The notes below the pieces were generated by a model. That model made no database searches, was not told the origin of the DNA, and saw only the letters and a program-made list of their open reading frames with translations. Below, piece by piece: positions 54,919 through 64,000 of a stretch of DNA of 64,000 nucleotides; positions within the stretch are counted from its first letter, which is position 1; the number at the start of each line of letters is the position of its first letter. The stretch is from the NCBI RefSeq assembly GCF_900103975.1, contig NZ_FNIR01000001.1, positions 248,001 through 312,000 of the forward strand, read 5' to 3'. The position numbers were made by a program, and so were the translations under genes. The stretch comes from Klenkia soli. GTDB lineage: Bacteria > Actinomycetota > Actinomycetes > Mycobacteriales > Geodermatophilaceae.

Positions 54919-56611
54919 GGCCCTGGCCGTCCGGCACTCGCTGGACCGGCTGGAGTGGCAGTCGCGGGTCCTCGCCGAGCACCCGCGCCGGCTGGACCTG
55001 CTGCGCCTGGCGCCGTCGTGGCCCACGCGGGAGATCCGCGTCCGGGTGCACCGGAACACCCCGGTCGAGTACGTGACGTCGCTGGCCGGGCCGTTCCTGG
55101 CCTACGCCGGGCTGTCCGCGGTGTTCGAGCTCTCGGACTACGACGACTCCCTCGCCGCCCTGGACGCCGTGGACCCCGGCCCCGACGTCGAGGTCGTCTG
55201 GCTGGACCACACCCGGTACGACCACCTGGCAGCCGACGAGGTGGCGGACTGGCTGATCGGTCGGATCACCGCGCTGCGGACCCGGACGACGGCGCCGGTC
55301 CTCGTGGTCGACCGCCCGGGGGACGACGACCGGGCCCGCCTCCTGCGCGACCGGCTGAGCGGCTTCGGCACCGTCCTGCCCGACGTCGCCGTGGCCGACC
55401 TCGGCGCGGTCGCGGCGCGGCTGGGAGACGCGTTCACCGACACCCGTCTGCAGGCCGTCGGGGGCACGGCGCTGAGCTCGGCCGCCACCGTGCTCGTCGC
55501 CCAGCGGCTGGGTCTGCGATGGCTCCCGGTCGCGACCGGGGTCCGGGTCAAGGCCGTCGCGGTCGACCTGGACATGACGCTGTACGACGGCGTCCTCGGG
55601 GAGGACGGGCCCCGGGGAGTCACCCTCACCGACGGGCACGCGGACCTCCAGCGGGTCCTCCGAGGGCTGGCCGACGACGGCGTCCTGCTGGCCGTCGTGT
55701 CCCGGAACGAACCCGCGGACGTCGAGGAGCTGTTCCGGCTGCGCCCGGACTTCCCGCTGCGCTGGTCGGACTTCAGCGCACGGGCCGTCGGGTGGGGGGC
55801 CAAGAGCCAGGGCGTCGCCGCCGTCGCCGCCGATCTGCGGATCGCCCCCGACGCCGTCGTGTTCGTCGACGACAACCCCGGGGAGCTCGCCGAGGTCGCC
55901 GCGGGCACCACCGTCGCCGGTCTCGTGCAGGCCGGCGACCCCCGGGCCACCGCCACCGCGCTCGGCCTCTTCCCGGGGTTGCACGGCCACGTCCGGACGA
56001 CCGAGGACCGGCTGCGCGCCACCGACCTCGCCGCGGCCACCACCCGGGCCGCGGCCGCCACGACCGACCCCGCGAGCTACCTCGCGTCGCTGGACGTGCG
56101 GATCGACCTGGCCCTCGACGCACGGGAGGACCTCGACCGGGTGGCCGATCTCGCGGCCCGCACCAACCAGTTCAACGTCTCCCTCGGGCGCACCCCGGCC
56201 GCCGCGTTCGCCCGGTGGATGGCGGCCGCGGACGCCGGGGTCGTCACGGCGCGGCTGCGCGACCGGTTGTCCGACAGCGGGCTGGTCGCCGTGGTCGCCG
56301 GGCGGCGGGACGACGACGGCGGGCTGCTGGTCGAGGAGGCCTTCATCAGCTGCCGCGCCCTCGGCCGGGGCGTCGAGGACGTGCTGCTGGCCGCGGCGGT
56401 CGAACGGCTCCTGGACCTGGCCTCGACGCCCGGGGTGCGCCTGCGCTACCGGCCGGGTCCGCGCAACGAGCCGGCCCGCGCCTGGCTGCGCCGCCGCACC
56501 GCGGACCCGGTGGTGGACGCCGCCGACGTGCTGGTGGACTGGGGCCCGCAGGAGTGCAGGACCGTGGTCGCCGACTCCCCGGTGACCCTTCACTGGGAGG
56601 ACAGGACGTGA
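54899..56611 (+). CDS. FkbH-like HAD-IIIC family protein
   Basis: This 570-aa protein has an N-terminal region (about 1-210) with SGNH-like/Rossmann character, a HAD phosphatase domain and a GNAT-like C-terminal region. HAD motif I is VDLDMTLYDGVLGEDG with D223 and D225, against the usual DLDNTLWGGV. Motif II is SRNEP, motif III SQGVAAVAADLRIAPDAVVFVDDN. The tail has RTNQFNVSLGRTPAAAFARW and LSDSGLVAVV. FkbH proteins load a glyceryl or lactyl-type unit from a phosphorylated precursor onto an acyl carrier protein. The adjacent ACP gene overlaps it by 4 bp, which supports that role here. Confidence 0.88.
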   Translation: MSSPGAEALAVRHSLDRLEWQSRVLAEHPRRLDLLRLAPSWPTREIRVRVHRNTPVEYVTSLAGPFLAYAGLSAVFELSDYDDSLAALDAVDPGPDVEVVWLDHTRYDHLAADEVADWLIGRITALRTRTTAPVLVVDRPGDDDRARLLRDRLSGFGTVLPDVAVADLGAVAARLGDAFTDTRLQAVGGTALSSAATVLVAQRLGLRWLPVATGVRVKAVAVDLDMTLYDGVLGEDGPRGVTLTDGHADLQRVLRGLADDGVLLAVVSRNEPADVEELFRLRPDFPLRWSDFSARAVGWGAKSQGVAAVAADLRIAPDAVVFVDDNPGELAEVAAGTTVAGLVQAGDPRATATALGLFPGLHGHVRTTEDRLRATDLAAATTRAAAATTDPASYLASLDVRIDLALDAREDLDRVADLAARTNQFNVSLGRTPAAAFARWMAAADAGVVTARLRDRLSDSGLVAVVAGRRDDDGGLLVEEAFISCRALGRGVEDVLLAAAVERLLDLASTPGVRLRYRPGPRNEPARAWLRRRTADPVVDAADVLVDWGPQECRTVVADSPVTLHWEDRT

Positions 56612-56850
56612 CCGACACCGACACCGAGGCCCGTGTCAACGAGGTGCTGGGGCTGGTCCTCGCCCTGCCGGCCCCCGTGACCGGCCCCGTCCTGCGCTCG
56701 GCGACGCCGGCGTGGGACAGCCTGGCGCACGTGGAGATCATCTACGCGCTCGAGGAGACCTTCGGGGTCCTCTTCCCCGAGGAGTCCCTCACCGAGCTCG
56801 ACGGCACCACCGCGATCGCGACGAGGGTGGACCGCCTCCGTGCTGCATGA
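56608..56850 (+). CDS. Acyl carrier protein (stand-alone)
   Basis: This 80-aa protein has the 4'-phosphopantetheine attachment serine S38 in WDSLAHVEIIYALEETFGV, followed by the usual acidic third helix. It is smaller and less acidic than fatty acid AcpP. The GTG overlaps the FkbH stop and its last 11 bp overlap the GNAT gene. The FkbH-ACP-GNAT order suggests that an acyl group is loaded on this carrier and moved to an amino group. Confidence 0.9.
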   Translation: MTDTDTEARVNEVLGLVLALPAPVTGPVLRSATPAWDSLAHVEIIYALEETFGVLFPEESLTELDGTTAIATRVDRLRAA

Positions 56851-57424
56851 CGTCCACGTGGCCGGTCCGGCGTTCGGGCTGCGGCCCGTGGTCCCCGGCG
56901 ACGCGGCGGCCATCGTCGCGCTCCGTCGTGATCCCCGGCGCTCGGGCTTCATCCACGAGACCAGCCCGGACGTCGCGGACCAGGAACGCTGGCTGGATGC
57001 CTACTCCCGGCGTCCCGGCGACCTGTACTGGGCCGTCCACCGGCTGTCCGACGGCGCCGTCGAGGGGTTCGTCGGCCTGTACGACATCGCCGACGGCGAA
57101 GCCGAGTGGGGGCGGTGGGTGCTGCAGCCCCGGTCCCTGGCCGGCGCGGAGACCGTCTGGCTGGTGCACGAGGCCGGTTTCGGCGTGCTGGGCCTCGGCG
57201 CCCTGGTCACCCGGACCCTCGCCGCCAACGAGTCCGTCGTCGCCCTGCACGAGCGCTACGGCGCGACGCGCACGCGGGTGCTGCCCGCCCACGCGACCAT
57301 CGCCGGCGAGACCCACGACGCCGTGGAGATGCGGGTCACCGCCGAGGACTGGGCGAGGATCGGTCCGCCGCTGCTGGCCTCCAGCCAGCGGGCCGCCCGC
57401 CTGGTGGGCCGCACGCGGTCCTGA
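56840..57424 (+). CDS. GNAT family N-acyltransferase (sugar amine type)
   Basis: This 194-aa protein has a GNAT fold: GLRPVVPGDAAAIVALRRDPR, ISDLYWAVHRLSDGAVEGFVGLYDI-type beta strands and the late GALVTRTLAANESVVALHERYG. The pattern resembles the PseH-like acyltransferases that modify nucleotide-linked amino sugars. Its neighbour ACP suggests it takes its acyl group from ACP, not from acetyl-CoA. GTG 56840 overlaps the ACP gene. It converges with the VOC gene 15 bp away. Confidence 0.83.
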   Translation: MLHDVHVAGPAFGLRPVVPGDAAAIVALRRDPRRSGFIHETSPDVADQERWLDAYSRRPGDLYWAVHRLSDGAVEGFVGLYDIADGEAEWGRWVLQPRSLAGAETVWLVHEAGFGVLGLGALVTRTLAANESVVALHERYGATRTRVLPAHATIAGETHDAVEMRVTAEDWARIGPPLLASSQRAARLVGRTRS

Positions 57425-57439
57425 GCCGGCGGGTCGTCC

Positions 57440-57871
57440 TCAGCGCTGCAGGAGCTCCACCAGGCTGCGGGTGCGCAGCATGACGAAGGCCACCGGACGT
57501 CCGCCGAAGGCCACCGCCGGGGCGGGCCGGGACACCGCCCGGTGCCCTCCCCGGCCCAGGGCGTCGAGGGCGCCGGCGAGGTCGTCGGTCTCGTAGCAGA
57601 CGTGGTACATGCGGATGCCGCGACGCAGCCAGTCCTGCACCGGCGACTCCTCGTCGAGCGGGGCCAGCAGCTCCACCCGGAACGACCCCAGCACCTGGAA
57701 GGACCCCCGGACCCGCTGGTGCGGGTCCTCGAAGACCTCGCCCTCGGGTCGGAACCCCAGCAGCGCGTGCGCCGCCGTCTCCGCGGCGAGGTCCCGGCAC
57801 GCCAACCCGACGTGGTGGAACTCCAGGCCGGCGATCGGCGCCGCCCCGCCGTCCGTCGTCGCTCCCTGCAT
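57440..57871 (-). CDS. VOC superfamily (glyoxalase/epimerase-like) protein
   Basis: This 143-aa protein has the N-terminal metal-ligand pattern LEFHHVGLACRDLAAETAAH and a mid-repeat HQRVRGSFQVLGSFRVELLAPL. The late motif MYHVCYETDDLAGALDALG contains another histidine. It resembles methylmalonyl-CoA epimerase. It is the only minus-strand gene inside the island. It may epimerise or isomerise an intermediate of the sugar-acyl pathway, or be unrelated. ATG 57871 is used because the upstream extension into the ketoisomerase gene is not homologous. Confidence 0.82.
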   Translation of the reverse strand: MQGATTDGGAAPIAGLEFHHVGLACRDLAAETAAHALLGFRPEGEVFEDPHQRVRGSFQVLGSFRVELLAPLDEESPVQDWLRRGIRMYHVCYETDDLAGALDALGRGGHRAVSRPAPAVAFGGRPVAFVMLRTRSLVELLQR

Positions 57872-57917
57872 CCCGACCGCCCCTCCCCGTGCCGACCTGT
57901 CCGCCGGCCGCGCTGCC

Positions 57918-57923
57918 GATAAC
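57918..57923 (+). promoter_or_regulatory. Candidate -10 of a leaderless promoter for the ketoisomerase gene
   Basis: GATAAC is followed by six bases and the ATG at 57930. No ribosome site precedes that ATG. Confidence 0.4.
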
Positions 57924-57929
57924 CACAGC

Positions 57930-58445
57930 ATGACCGTCATCGACCAGCGTTCGCCCGCGCCCGGCCGCCGCGTCGGCGACTGGGACACGCGGGTCCAGGG
58001 CCCCGGCTCCGGGTGCCGGCTGATCGACCTGCCCCGCATCGCCGACCCCCGCGGCAACCTGACGTTCGTCGAGTCCGGCGACCAGGTGCCCTTCGACATC
58101 GCGCGGGTCTACTACCTGTACGACGTCCCGGGTGGCGAGTCCCGGGGGGGCCACGCCCACCACGGGCTCCAGCAGCTCATCGTGGCCGCGGCGGGCAGCT
58201 TCGACGTGCTCGTCGACGACGGCACCACCAGCACCCGCTTCCACCTCAACCGGTCCTACTACGGCCTGCTGCTCCCCCGGCTTGTCTGGCGCGAGCTGGG
58301 CAACTTCTCCTCCGGCAGCGTCTGCCTCGTGCTGGCGTCCCAGCCCTACGCCGAGGACGACTACTACCGCGACTACCCCGCGTTCGTGACCGCCCGCCGC
58401 GCCGCGGAGGCGGCGGGCGAGGTGCCGGACGCCGCCGGGCTGTGA
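57930..58445 (+). CDS. Sugar 3,4-ketoisomerase (FdtA/QdtA-like cupin)
   Basis: This 171-aa cupin has LIDLPRIADPRGNLTFVESGD, YYLYDVPGGESRGGHAHHGLQ with the metal/active-site histidines, and the characteristic LVWRELGNFSSGSVCLVLAS. These enzymes convert dTDP-4-keto-6-deoxyglucose into the 3-keto isomer. An aminotransferase then makes the 3-amino-3,6-dideoxyhexose. The next gene, overlapping by 4 bp, encodes precisely such an aminotransferase. No glucose-1-phosphate thymidylyltransferase or dehydratase is in the window, so the precursor comes from elsewhere. Confidence 0.9.
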   Translation: MTVIDQRSPAPGRRVGDWDTRVQGPGSGCRLIDLPRIADPRGNLTFVESGDQVPFDIARVYYLYDVPGGESRGGHAHHGLQQLIVAAAGSFDVLVDDGTTSTRFHLNRSYYGLLLPRLVWRELGNFSSGSVCLVLASQPYAEDDYYRDYPAFVTARRAAEAAGEVPDAAGL

Positions 58446-59563
58446 GCACGGCGACGGGCCACCACCAGGTCGCCTTCCTGGACCTGCAGGCCCTGCACCG
58501 GGAGATGCACGAGGAGCTGACCGCGGCAGCCGCTGCGGTCATCGGCAGCGACCGGGTCCTGCTGGGTCCCCGGCTGACCGCCTTCGAGGCGTCGTGGGCT
58601 GCGCAGGTGGGCGCCCGGGAGGCCGTCGGGGTGGGGAGCGGGCTCGACGCCCTCGTCCTGGCCCTGCGCGCCCTGGGTGTGGGGCCGGGTGCCGAGGTCG
58701 TCGTCCCCTCGCACACCTTCGTCGCCACGTGGCTCGCCGTCCTGCACCTCGGGGCGGTCCCGGTGGCGGTCGACGTCGAGTCGGCCACCGGGACCTGGGA
58801 CCCGGCGGCCGTCGCCGCCGCCGTGGGCCCCCGCACCCGGGCACTCCTCCCGGTGCACATGTACGGCCACCCCGTGGACCTGGCCCCCCTGCTCGACATC
58901 GCCGACCGGCACGGCTTGGTGCTGGTGGACGACGCGGCCCAGGCGCACGGTGCCCGCACCCGTGGCGTCCCCGTCGGTGCCGACGGCCACGCCACGGCCT
59001 GGAGCTTCTACCCGGGCAAGAACCTGGGCGCCCTGGGCGACGGCGGTGCCGTGACCACGTCCGACACCGACGTGGCTGCCCGCGTCCGGTCGCTGCGCAA
59101 CTACGGCAGCCGGGTGAAGTACGTGCACGACGAGGTCGGCTACAACAGCCGGCTGGACGAGCTGCAGGCGGCGCTGCTCGAGGTCAAGCTGCGGCACCTC
59201 GCGGTGCACCAGGCCCGCCGCGTCGCGGTGGCGGCGGCCTACGCCGACGGGCTGGCCGACTGCGACCTGGAGCTGCCCGTCGTCCCGGTCGGCACCGAAC
59301 CGGCGTGGCACCTCTACGTCGTCCGGACGCCGCACCGGGACGCCCTGCAGCAGCACCTGGCCGCGCGGGGCGTCCAGACCCTCGTCCACTACCCCGTGCC
59401 CTGCCACCGGCAGCCCGCCTTCGCCGGCACCCCGCTGGCCCGGCAGCACCTCCCGGTCGCCGACGCGCTGGCCGCGCAGGTGCTGAGCCTGCCGATGGGG
59501 CCGCACCTGTCGGCGACCGACCGGGACACCGTCATCGACGCCGTGAGGAGCTTCCGACCGTGA
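58442..59563 (+). CDS. DegT/DnrJ/EryC1 family sugar aminotransferase
   Basis: This 373-aa PLP enzyme of the FdtB/QdtB type has GSGLDALVLALRALGVGPGA, VDDAAQAHGARTRGVPVG and the lysine K193 in FYPGKNLGALGDGGA. The LRNYGSRVKYVHDEVGYNSRLDELQ segment is typical of sugar aminotransferases. With the upstream ketoisomerase it should form a dTDP-3-amino-3,6-dideoxyhexose. GTG 58442 and the GT2 start both use 4-bp overlaps, so the three genes are tightly coupled. Confidence 0.93.
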   Translation: MSTATGHHQVAFLDLQALHREMHEELTAAAAAVIGSDRVLLGPRLTAFEASWAAQVGAREAVGVGSGLDALVLALRALGVGPGAEVVVPSHTFVATWLAVLHLGAVPVAVDVESATGTWDPAAVAAAVGPRTRALLPVHMYGHPVDLAPLLDIADRHGLVLVDDAAQAHGARTRGVPVGADGHATAWSFYPGKNLGALGDGGAVTTSDTDVAARVRSLRNYGSRVKYVHDEVGYNSRLDELQAALLEVKLRHLAVHQARRVAVAAAYADGLADCDLELPVVPVGTEPAWHLYVVRTPHRDALQQHLAARGVQTLVHYPVPCHRQPAFAGTPLARQHLPVADALAAQVLSLPMGPHLSATDRDTVIDAVRSFRP

Positions 59564-60927
59564 CCGAACCCCTGGTGAGCGTGCTCATCCCCACCTACAA
59601 CGGGGAACGCTTCCTGCGGCACACCCTGCGGTCGGCCACCACGCAGACCCACCGCGAGCTGGAGATCCTCGTCGGGGACGACGCCTCCACCGACCGCACG
59701 CCGGAGATCCTCGCGGAGCTGGCGGCGGCCGACCCGCGGATCCGGGTCATCCGGCACGAGCAGAACAAGGGCCCGTGGGGCAACCCGGCCGCGCTGCTGG
59801 CGCAGGCTCGCGGGGAGTACGTGAAGTTCCTGCTCCACGACGACCTGCTGGTCCCGGAGTGCGTCCGCACCCTGGTCCGGGGCATCGAGTCCGAGCCCGG
59901 TCTGCACCTGGCGTTCTCCCGCCGGTGCCTCGTCGACACGGACGGACGTCCCGTGCCCGGGCACGAGTTCCCGGCCCTCGCCGACCGACCCGGCGTGCTC
60001 GAGGGCCGCGAGCTCGGTGACCGCATGCTGGTCTCCTGCAGCAACCTCGTCGGGGAGCTCACCTCGGTGCTCGTCCGACGGGCCGACGTCGACCCCGACG
60101 ACCTGCTCCGCGCGGACGGCGCCCTCCTGCAGATCCTGGGCGACCTGGCCGAGCACCTCAAGCTGCTCGAGCGCGGCGGCGCCTTCTACACCCCGCGCGT
60201 GCTCAGCAAGTTCCGCGTGCACCCGACCCAGAACTCGCAGAACGGGGCCTTCATGGCCCGCGGCGTGCTGGACTGGCCGCTGATCACCGACTGGGCGTCC
60301 CGACGGGGCTTCCTCGCCGACCCCGCCCTGCGGCAGCGCGCCCGGGCCCGCGTGCTCCAGGTGGCCGCGGCGCGGCTGGCCGAGCTCGCGGAGGGTCCCG
60401 ACGCCGCCCCGGTGCTGGAAGCCGTGCACCTGGCCGCCGCCGCCCTCGTCGAGCACGCCGCCGGCCTGCCGGTCGACGCCGCGACCGGGCTGGCCGAGCG
60501 CGCCCACGGTCCGGCCGTGGGTGCGGTGGTCGCCCAGGACCTGCGGGCGTCCTGCGGCCGGTTCCCGGTCGGCGTGGCCGCACCCTCGCCGTCCCACGAC
60601 GAGCTCGCCGCAACGCTGCGGGCCTTCCACGACATCCGCGACCGCGGGGTCGCCGGACGGTTCCTCGTGGCCGCGACGGCCGCGGACGCGGACGCGGTCA
60701 CGGCCGCTCTCGCGACGGCCGTCGAGGACGTCCCGGGCCTGGACGTGCAGCTGGTCGTAACCGACGAGCCCGCCCGGCTGGTCGCCGGACCGTGGCTCGC
60801 CGTGGCGGCCGCGTCCGCGACGTGGTGCCGCGACTCCGCCGTGCGCTGGCGACTGCCCGAGCCGGCCGACCGGACGCGCTGCACCGTCGGGGACCCGTCC
60901 ATCGCGGTGACGGGCCGGAGGCAGTAG
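59560..60927 (+). CDS. Glycosyltransferase family 2
   Basis: This 455-aa protein has an N-terminal GT-A domain: VSVLIPTYNGERFLRHTLRS, VGDDASTDRTPEIL, and the DXD-type YVKFLLHDDLLVPE. It continues into an acceptor region (VSCSNLVGELTSVLVRR) and a C-terminal portion of about 200 residues without a domain I recognise. It probably attaches the amino sugar to a lipid, protein or glycan acceptor. Its TAG stop is shared with the -10 element of the citrate synthase promoter (60925-60930). Confidence 0.9.
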   Translation: MTEPLVSVLIPTYNGERFLRHTLRSATTQTHRELEILVGDDASTDRTPEILAELAAADPRIRVIRHEQNKGPWGNPAALLAQARGEYVKFLLHDDLLVPECVRTLVRGIESEPGLHLAFSRRCLVDTDGRPVPGHEFPALADRPGVLEGRELGDRMLVSCSNLVGELTSVLVRRADVDPDDLLRADGALLQILGDLAEHLKLLERGGAFYTPRVLSKFRVHPTQNSQNGAFMARGVLDWPLITDWASRRGFLADPALRQRARARVLQVAAARLAELAEGPDAAPVLEAVHLAAAALVEHAAGLPVDAATGLAERAHGPAVGAVVAQDLRASCGRFPVGVAAPSPSHDELAATLRAFHDIRDRGVAGRFLVAATAADADAVTAALATAVEDVPGLDVQLVVTDEPARLVAGPWLAVAAASATWCRDSAVRWRLPEPADRTRCTVGDPSIAVTGRRQ

Positions 60928-60930
60928 CGT
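60925..60930 (+). promoter_or_regulatory. -10 element of a leaderless gltA promoter
   Basis: TAGCGT is followed by eight bases and the ATG at 60939. The TAG of this hexamer is also the stop codon of the GT2 gene. The same hexamer and spacing occur at dhaK. Confidence 0.5.
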
Positions 60931-60938
60931 CGCTCCCG

Positions 60939-62249
<1,311 letters not shown>

Positions 62250-62267
62250 GCCGGCCCCGGAGCACAC

Positions 62268-62453
62268 GTGGACGACGGGGACACCTTCCGCGTGCCTCCG
62301 GTGCCGCTGGCCTCCGGGCGTCGGCTGCCCGACCCGGACGGCCGGGCTGTGGCCGCCGTCGAGCTGGTGGTCACCACCGAGGACGGCGCCACCACCCGCA
62401 TCCCGCTGAGGGCCGAGCACGGTGCGTGGTGGCCGCCTCACCCGCAGGGGTGA
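62268..62453 (+). CDS. Small hypothetical protein after gltA
   Basis: This 61-aa protein starts GTG 62268 (CGGAG lies five bases upstream) 18 bp after gltA and is probably co-transcribed with it. It is soluble, with a beta-like core (VAAVELVVTTEDGATTRIPL) and a Pro/Trp end (HGAWWPPHPQG). I recognise no family. Confidence 0.6.
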   Translation: MDDGDTFRVPPVPLASGRRLPDPDGRAVAAVELVVTTEDGATTRIPLRAEHGAWWPPHPQG

Positions 62454-62578
62454 GTCCCACCCCCTCCACGGGGTAGCTCCCTCAACCGGGTCCCCCGGTG
62501 TCCCGATCCCCTCCGTGGACACCGGTCGACCGACTGCCCGCCACCGGCGTGGGCACGACCCGGTGCGGGGGGAGCACC

Positions 62579-64000
62579 GTGCCCGCGCGCCCCCCTGCCC
62601 CTGCCCGGCCAACCGCCGCGGCGCGGACCCCCGAGGAGCTCGCCCGGGCGAAGGCGCGCGCGCGGGCCCTGGCCAGGAAGAAGGCCGCCGCCGCGCGCGC
62701 GCAGCGCAAGGCCGAGGCGAGGGCCCGCCGGGTGGCGGCCCTGCGCCGGTGGACGCACCGCACCGGTGCGGTCGGCAGTGCCCTGGCCGCCGTCCTCGTC
62801 GCCGCCGTCGTCGTCTCGGGCGTGCAGGGCGAGACCCCGGCGGCCGCCTCGATCGCCCTCGACCCGGCCGCCGCGGCGACCCAGCTGCGCGACGAGCTGA
62901 CGGCCACGACCACCGACCTGCAGGCCGCCCGGGTGGCCGTCACCGCGGCCGAGAACGGGGTGGCCGCGGCGCAGACCGACCTCGCGTCCGCGCAGGCCGC
63001 ACTCGCCACCGCCCGGGCCGCCGTCGGCAGCGGGGCGGGCGAGCTGTACCAGGACACCCCGGCCGACCGCGCGCTCGCCGCCGGCTTCCCCGCCGCTGCC
63101 GATCCCGCCCTCGCCGGGTCCCTCGCCGTCGCCGCCGAGCGGAGCGGCCGCCAGCTGGCCGCGCTGACGGTCACCGCCCAGGCCGCCGAGCGAGCCGTGC
63201 AGTCGGCCACCGCCCGCGCCGCCGGCGCCGACGCCGTGCTCACCGCCGCCCGCCAGCAGGTCGCCGCCGTCACCGACGCCGCCCACGAGCGGGCCACCGG
63301 GCTCGACCCGGCGGTGACCGTCGCCCTCGCCGGCCTGGTCGTCGCCCCCTCGCCGGCCGACCAGCAGGCCACCGACGCCGCTGCCCGCACCGCCTGGCAG
63401 ACCCGGCTGGCCGCGCTGACGGCCGCCGGCGTCACCCTGCCCACCGCCCAGCAGCTGCTCGACGGCGACCTCCCGGGCGCGCTGACCCCGGCCCGCGACG
63501 CCTCGGGCGCCGTCGTGCCCGGGGTCGCCGCGGGTGTGGTCGACGGCGCGGTCGTCGACGTCCCGTCCGCCGAGACCGCGGCCGCGGTCAGCTACGCCTT
63601 CGCCCAGCTCGGCACGCCCTACCTGGCCGGCGGGACCAGCACCGCCGGCATCGACTGCGGTGGCCTCACCGCTGCCGTCTGGACCGCGGCCGGGACCGCC
63701 CTGGGCGCCGACCTGCCCGCCCAGTGGGCCGGCGGGACGGTCGTGACGGCCGACCGGCTGCAGGCCGGCGACCTGGTCTTCGGCGTGGACAGCGTCACCG
63801 GGCTGGACGACGTCGGCATCTCCGTGGGCGACGGCCTCGTGGTGACCGCTTCGGCGGTGCGCCACCAGGTCGTCGTCGCGCCCCTCCCCGAGGGGGCCAC
63901 CGGCATCCGCACCACCGTGCCCTCCACCACCCCGAACGCGGTCCCGCCGGGCACCGGCGCGCTCCCGGCGACGTGCGGTGCGACGTCCGCGCCGGTGGCA
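62579..64000 (+). CDS. NlpC/P60-type secreted protein lacking the catalytic histidine, 3' end beyond window
   Basis: 474 codons are present. A basic N-terminus (about 1-60, Ala/Arg/Lys-rich) leads into a membrane/signal segment (GSALAAVLVAAVVVSGVQG). A long alanine-rich coiled coil (AATQLRDELTATTTDLQAARV onward) follows, then a C-terminal NlpC/P60 fold with the cysteine in GIDCGGLTAAVWTAAG. The usual HVGIY histidine is D-V-G-I-S here, and the following His site is Thr (LVVTAS). It may be inactive or use other residues. GTG 62579 follows GGGGGGAG. GTG 62498 is an alternative. Any residue past 64000 is unseen. Confidence 0.82.
   Translation, partial: MPARPPAPARPTAAARTPEELARAKARARALARKKAAAARAQRKAEARARRVAALRRWTHRTGAVGSALAAVLVAAVVVSGVQGETPAAASIALDPAAAATQLRDELTATTTDLQAARVAVTAAENGVAAAQTDLASAQAALATARAAVGSGAGELYQDTPADRALAAGFPAAADPALAGSLAVAAERSGRQLAALTVTAQAAERAVQSATARAAGADAVLTAARQQVAAVTDAAHERATGLDPAVTVALAGLVVAPSPADQQATDAAARTAWQTRLAALTAAGVTLPTAQQLLDGDLPGALTPARDASGAVVPGVAAGVVDGAVVDVPSAETAAAVSYAFAQLGTPYLAGGTSTAGIDCGGLTAAVWTAAGTALGADLPAQWAGGTVVTADRLQAGDLVFGVDSVTGLDDVGISVGDGLVVTASAVRHQVVVAPLPEGATGIRTTVPSTTPNAVPPGTGALPATCGATSAPVA

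Noticed and set aside
62454-62578. Possible c-di-AMP (ydaO-type) riboswitch before the NlpC/P60 gene
   Set aside because: Such riboswitches often precede wall hydrolases, but I could not find the conserved core elements. Only short 5-bp inverted repeats are seen.

Overview
The window is a gene-dense, roughly 73% GC stretch of an actinobacterial chromosome. The evidence is: very frequent GTG starts, ATGA/GTGA stop-start overlaps, a TANNNT -10 element placed 6-8 nt before several start codons (leaderless mRNAs), a mycobacterium-type siroheme sulfite/nitrite reductase, a two-domain DhaK/DhaL with a separate DhaM, and a block (ychF, DUF6542, ispH, lipid-droplet-type protein, xseA, xseB, DUF4245, glpX, fumC) that parallels Mycobacterium tuberculosis Rv1112-Rv1098c. 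My guess from overall style is a Geodermatophilaceae-like organism (Blastococcus, Geodermatophilus, Modestobacter), but no rRNA or other decisive marker is present. I see no insertion sequence, prophage, CRISPR array, rRNA or tRNA gene. Base composition and codon choice look even throughout. Layout: (1) 1-9007, minus strand: a long oligopeptide ABC transporter operon with one lipoprotein binding protein, then two successive B-C-D permease/ATPase sets (one F subunit lies between them), with a strong hairpin after the binding-protein gene. (2) 9435-10417: a CsbD stress protein and an unusual SRPBCC-Nudix fusion. (3) 10453-14479, plus strand: an assimilatory sulfur cluster: Rrf2 regulator, APS kinase, a 28-codon cysteine-containing leader peptide, ferredoxin-dependent sulfite reductase, a 54-aa zinc ribbon, 4Fe-4S APS reductase, then a pterin dehydratase. 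(4) 14597-20131: a secreted PHP phosphoesterase with a striking His-rich N-terminus, an unknown protein, a HipA-like kinase plus DUF3037 pair, an M1 metallopeptidase lipoprotein and DUF1990. (5) 20136-25006: a cytoplasmic sulfite-oxidase-like/flavin reductase pair and, divergently, sdhCAB. (6) 25150-29893: GABA aminotransferase, glutathione-independent formaldehyde dehydrogenase and a DhaKLM dihydroxyacetone kinase. (7) 29940-37652: DUF808, small orphans, two convergent polysaccharide deacetylases, a FetB-like permease, hydrolases and an MFS transporter. (8) 37649-54092: the conserved housekeeping block, interrupted after ychF by a glycosyltransferase, an Ada-AlkA/Ogt alkylation repair operon and rmuC, and containing a class A penicillin-binding protein and two tandem low-complexity membrane proteins. 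(9) 54199-60927: a compact glycan-decoration island (methyltransferase, FkbH, acyl carrier protein, GNAT, VOC, sugar ketoisomerase, aminotransferase, GT2) lodged between fumC and gltA. (10) 60939-64000: citrate synthase, a small orphan and a truncated-by-window NlpC/P60 protein that lacks the expected catalytic histidine. How the parts work together: three of the larger pieces are central carbon enzymes (succinate dehydrogenase, fumarase, citrate synthase, class II FBPase) flanking accessory modules. The sulfur cluster converts APS to sulfide, and I infer it is gated by cysteine supply through the leader peptide and Rrf2. The most interesting accessory elements are the leader peptide, the ACP-dependent aminosugar island, the degenerate NlpC/P60 protein, the FUS-like low-complexity paralog pair and a leaderless mini-ORF coupled to the DUF808 gene.
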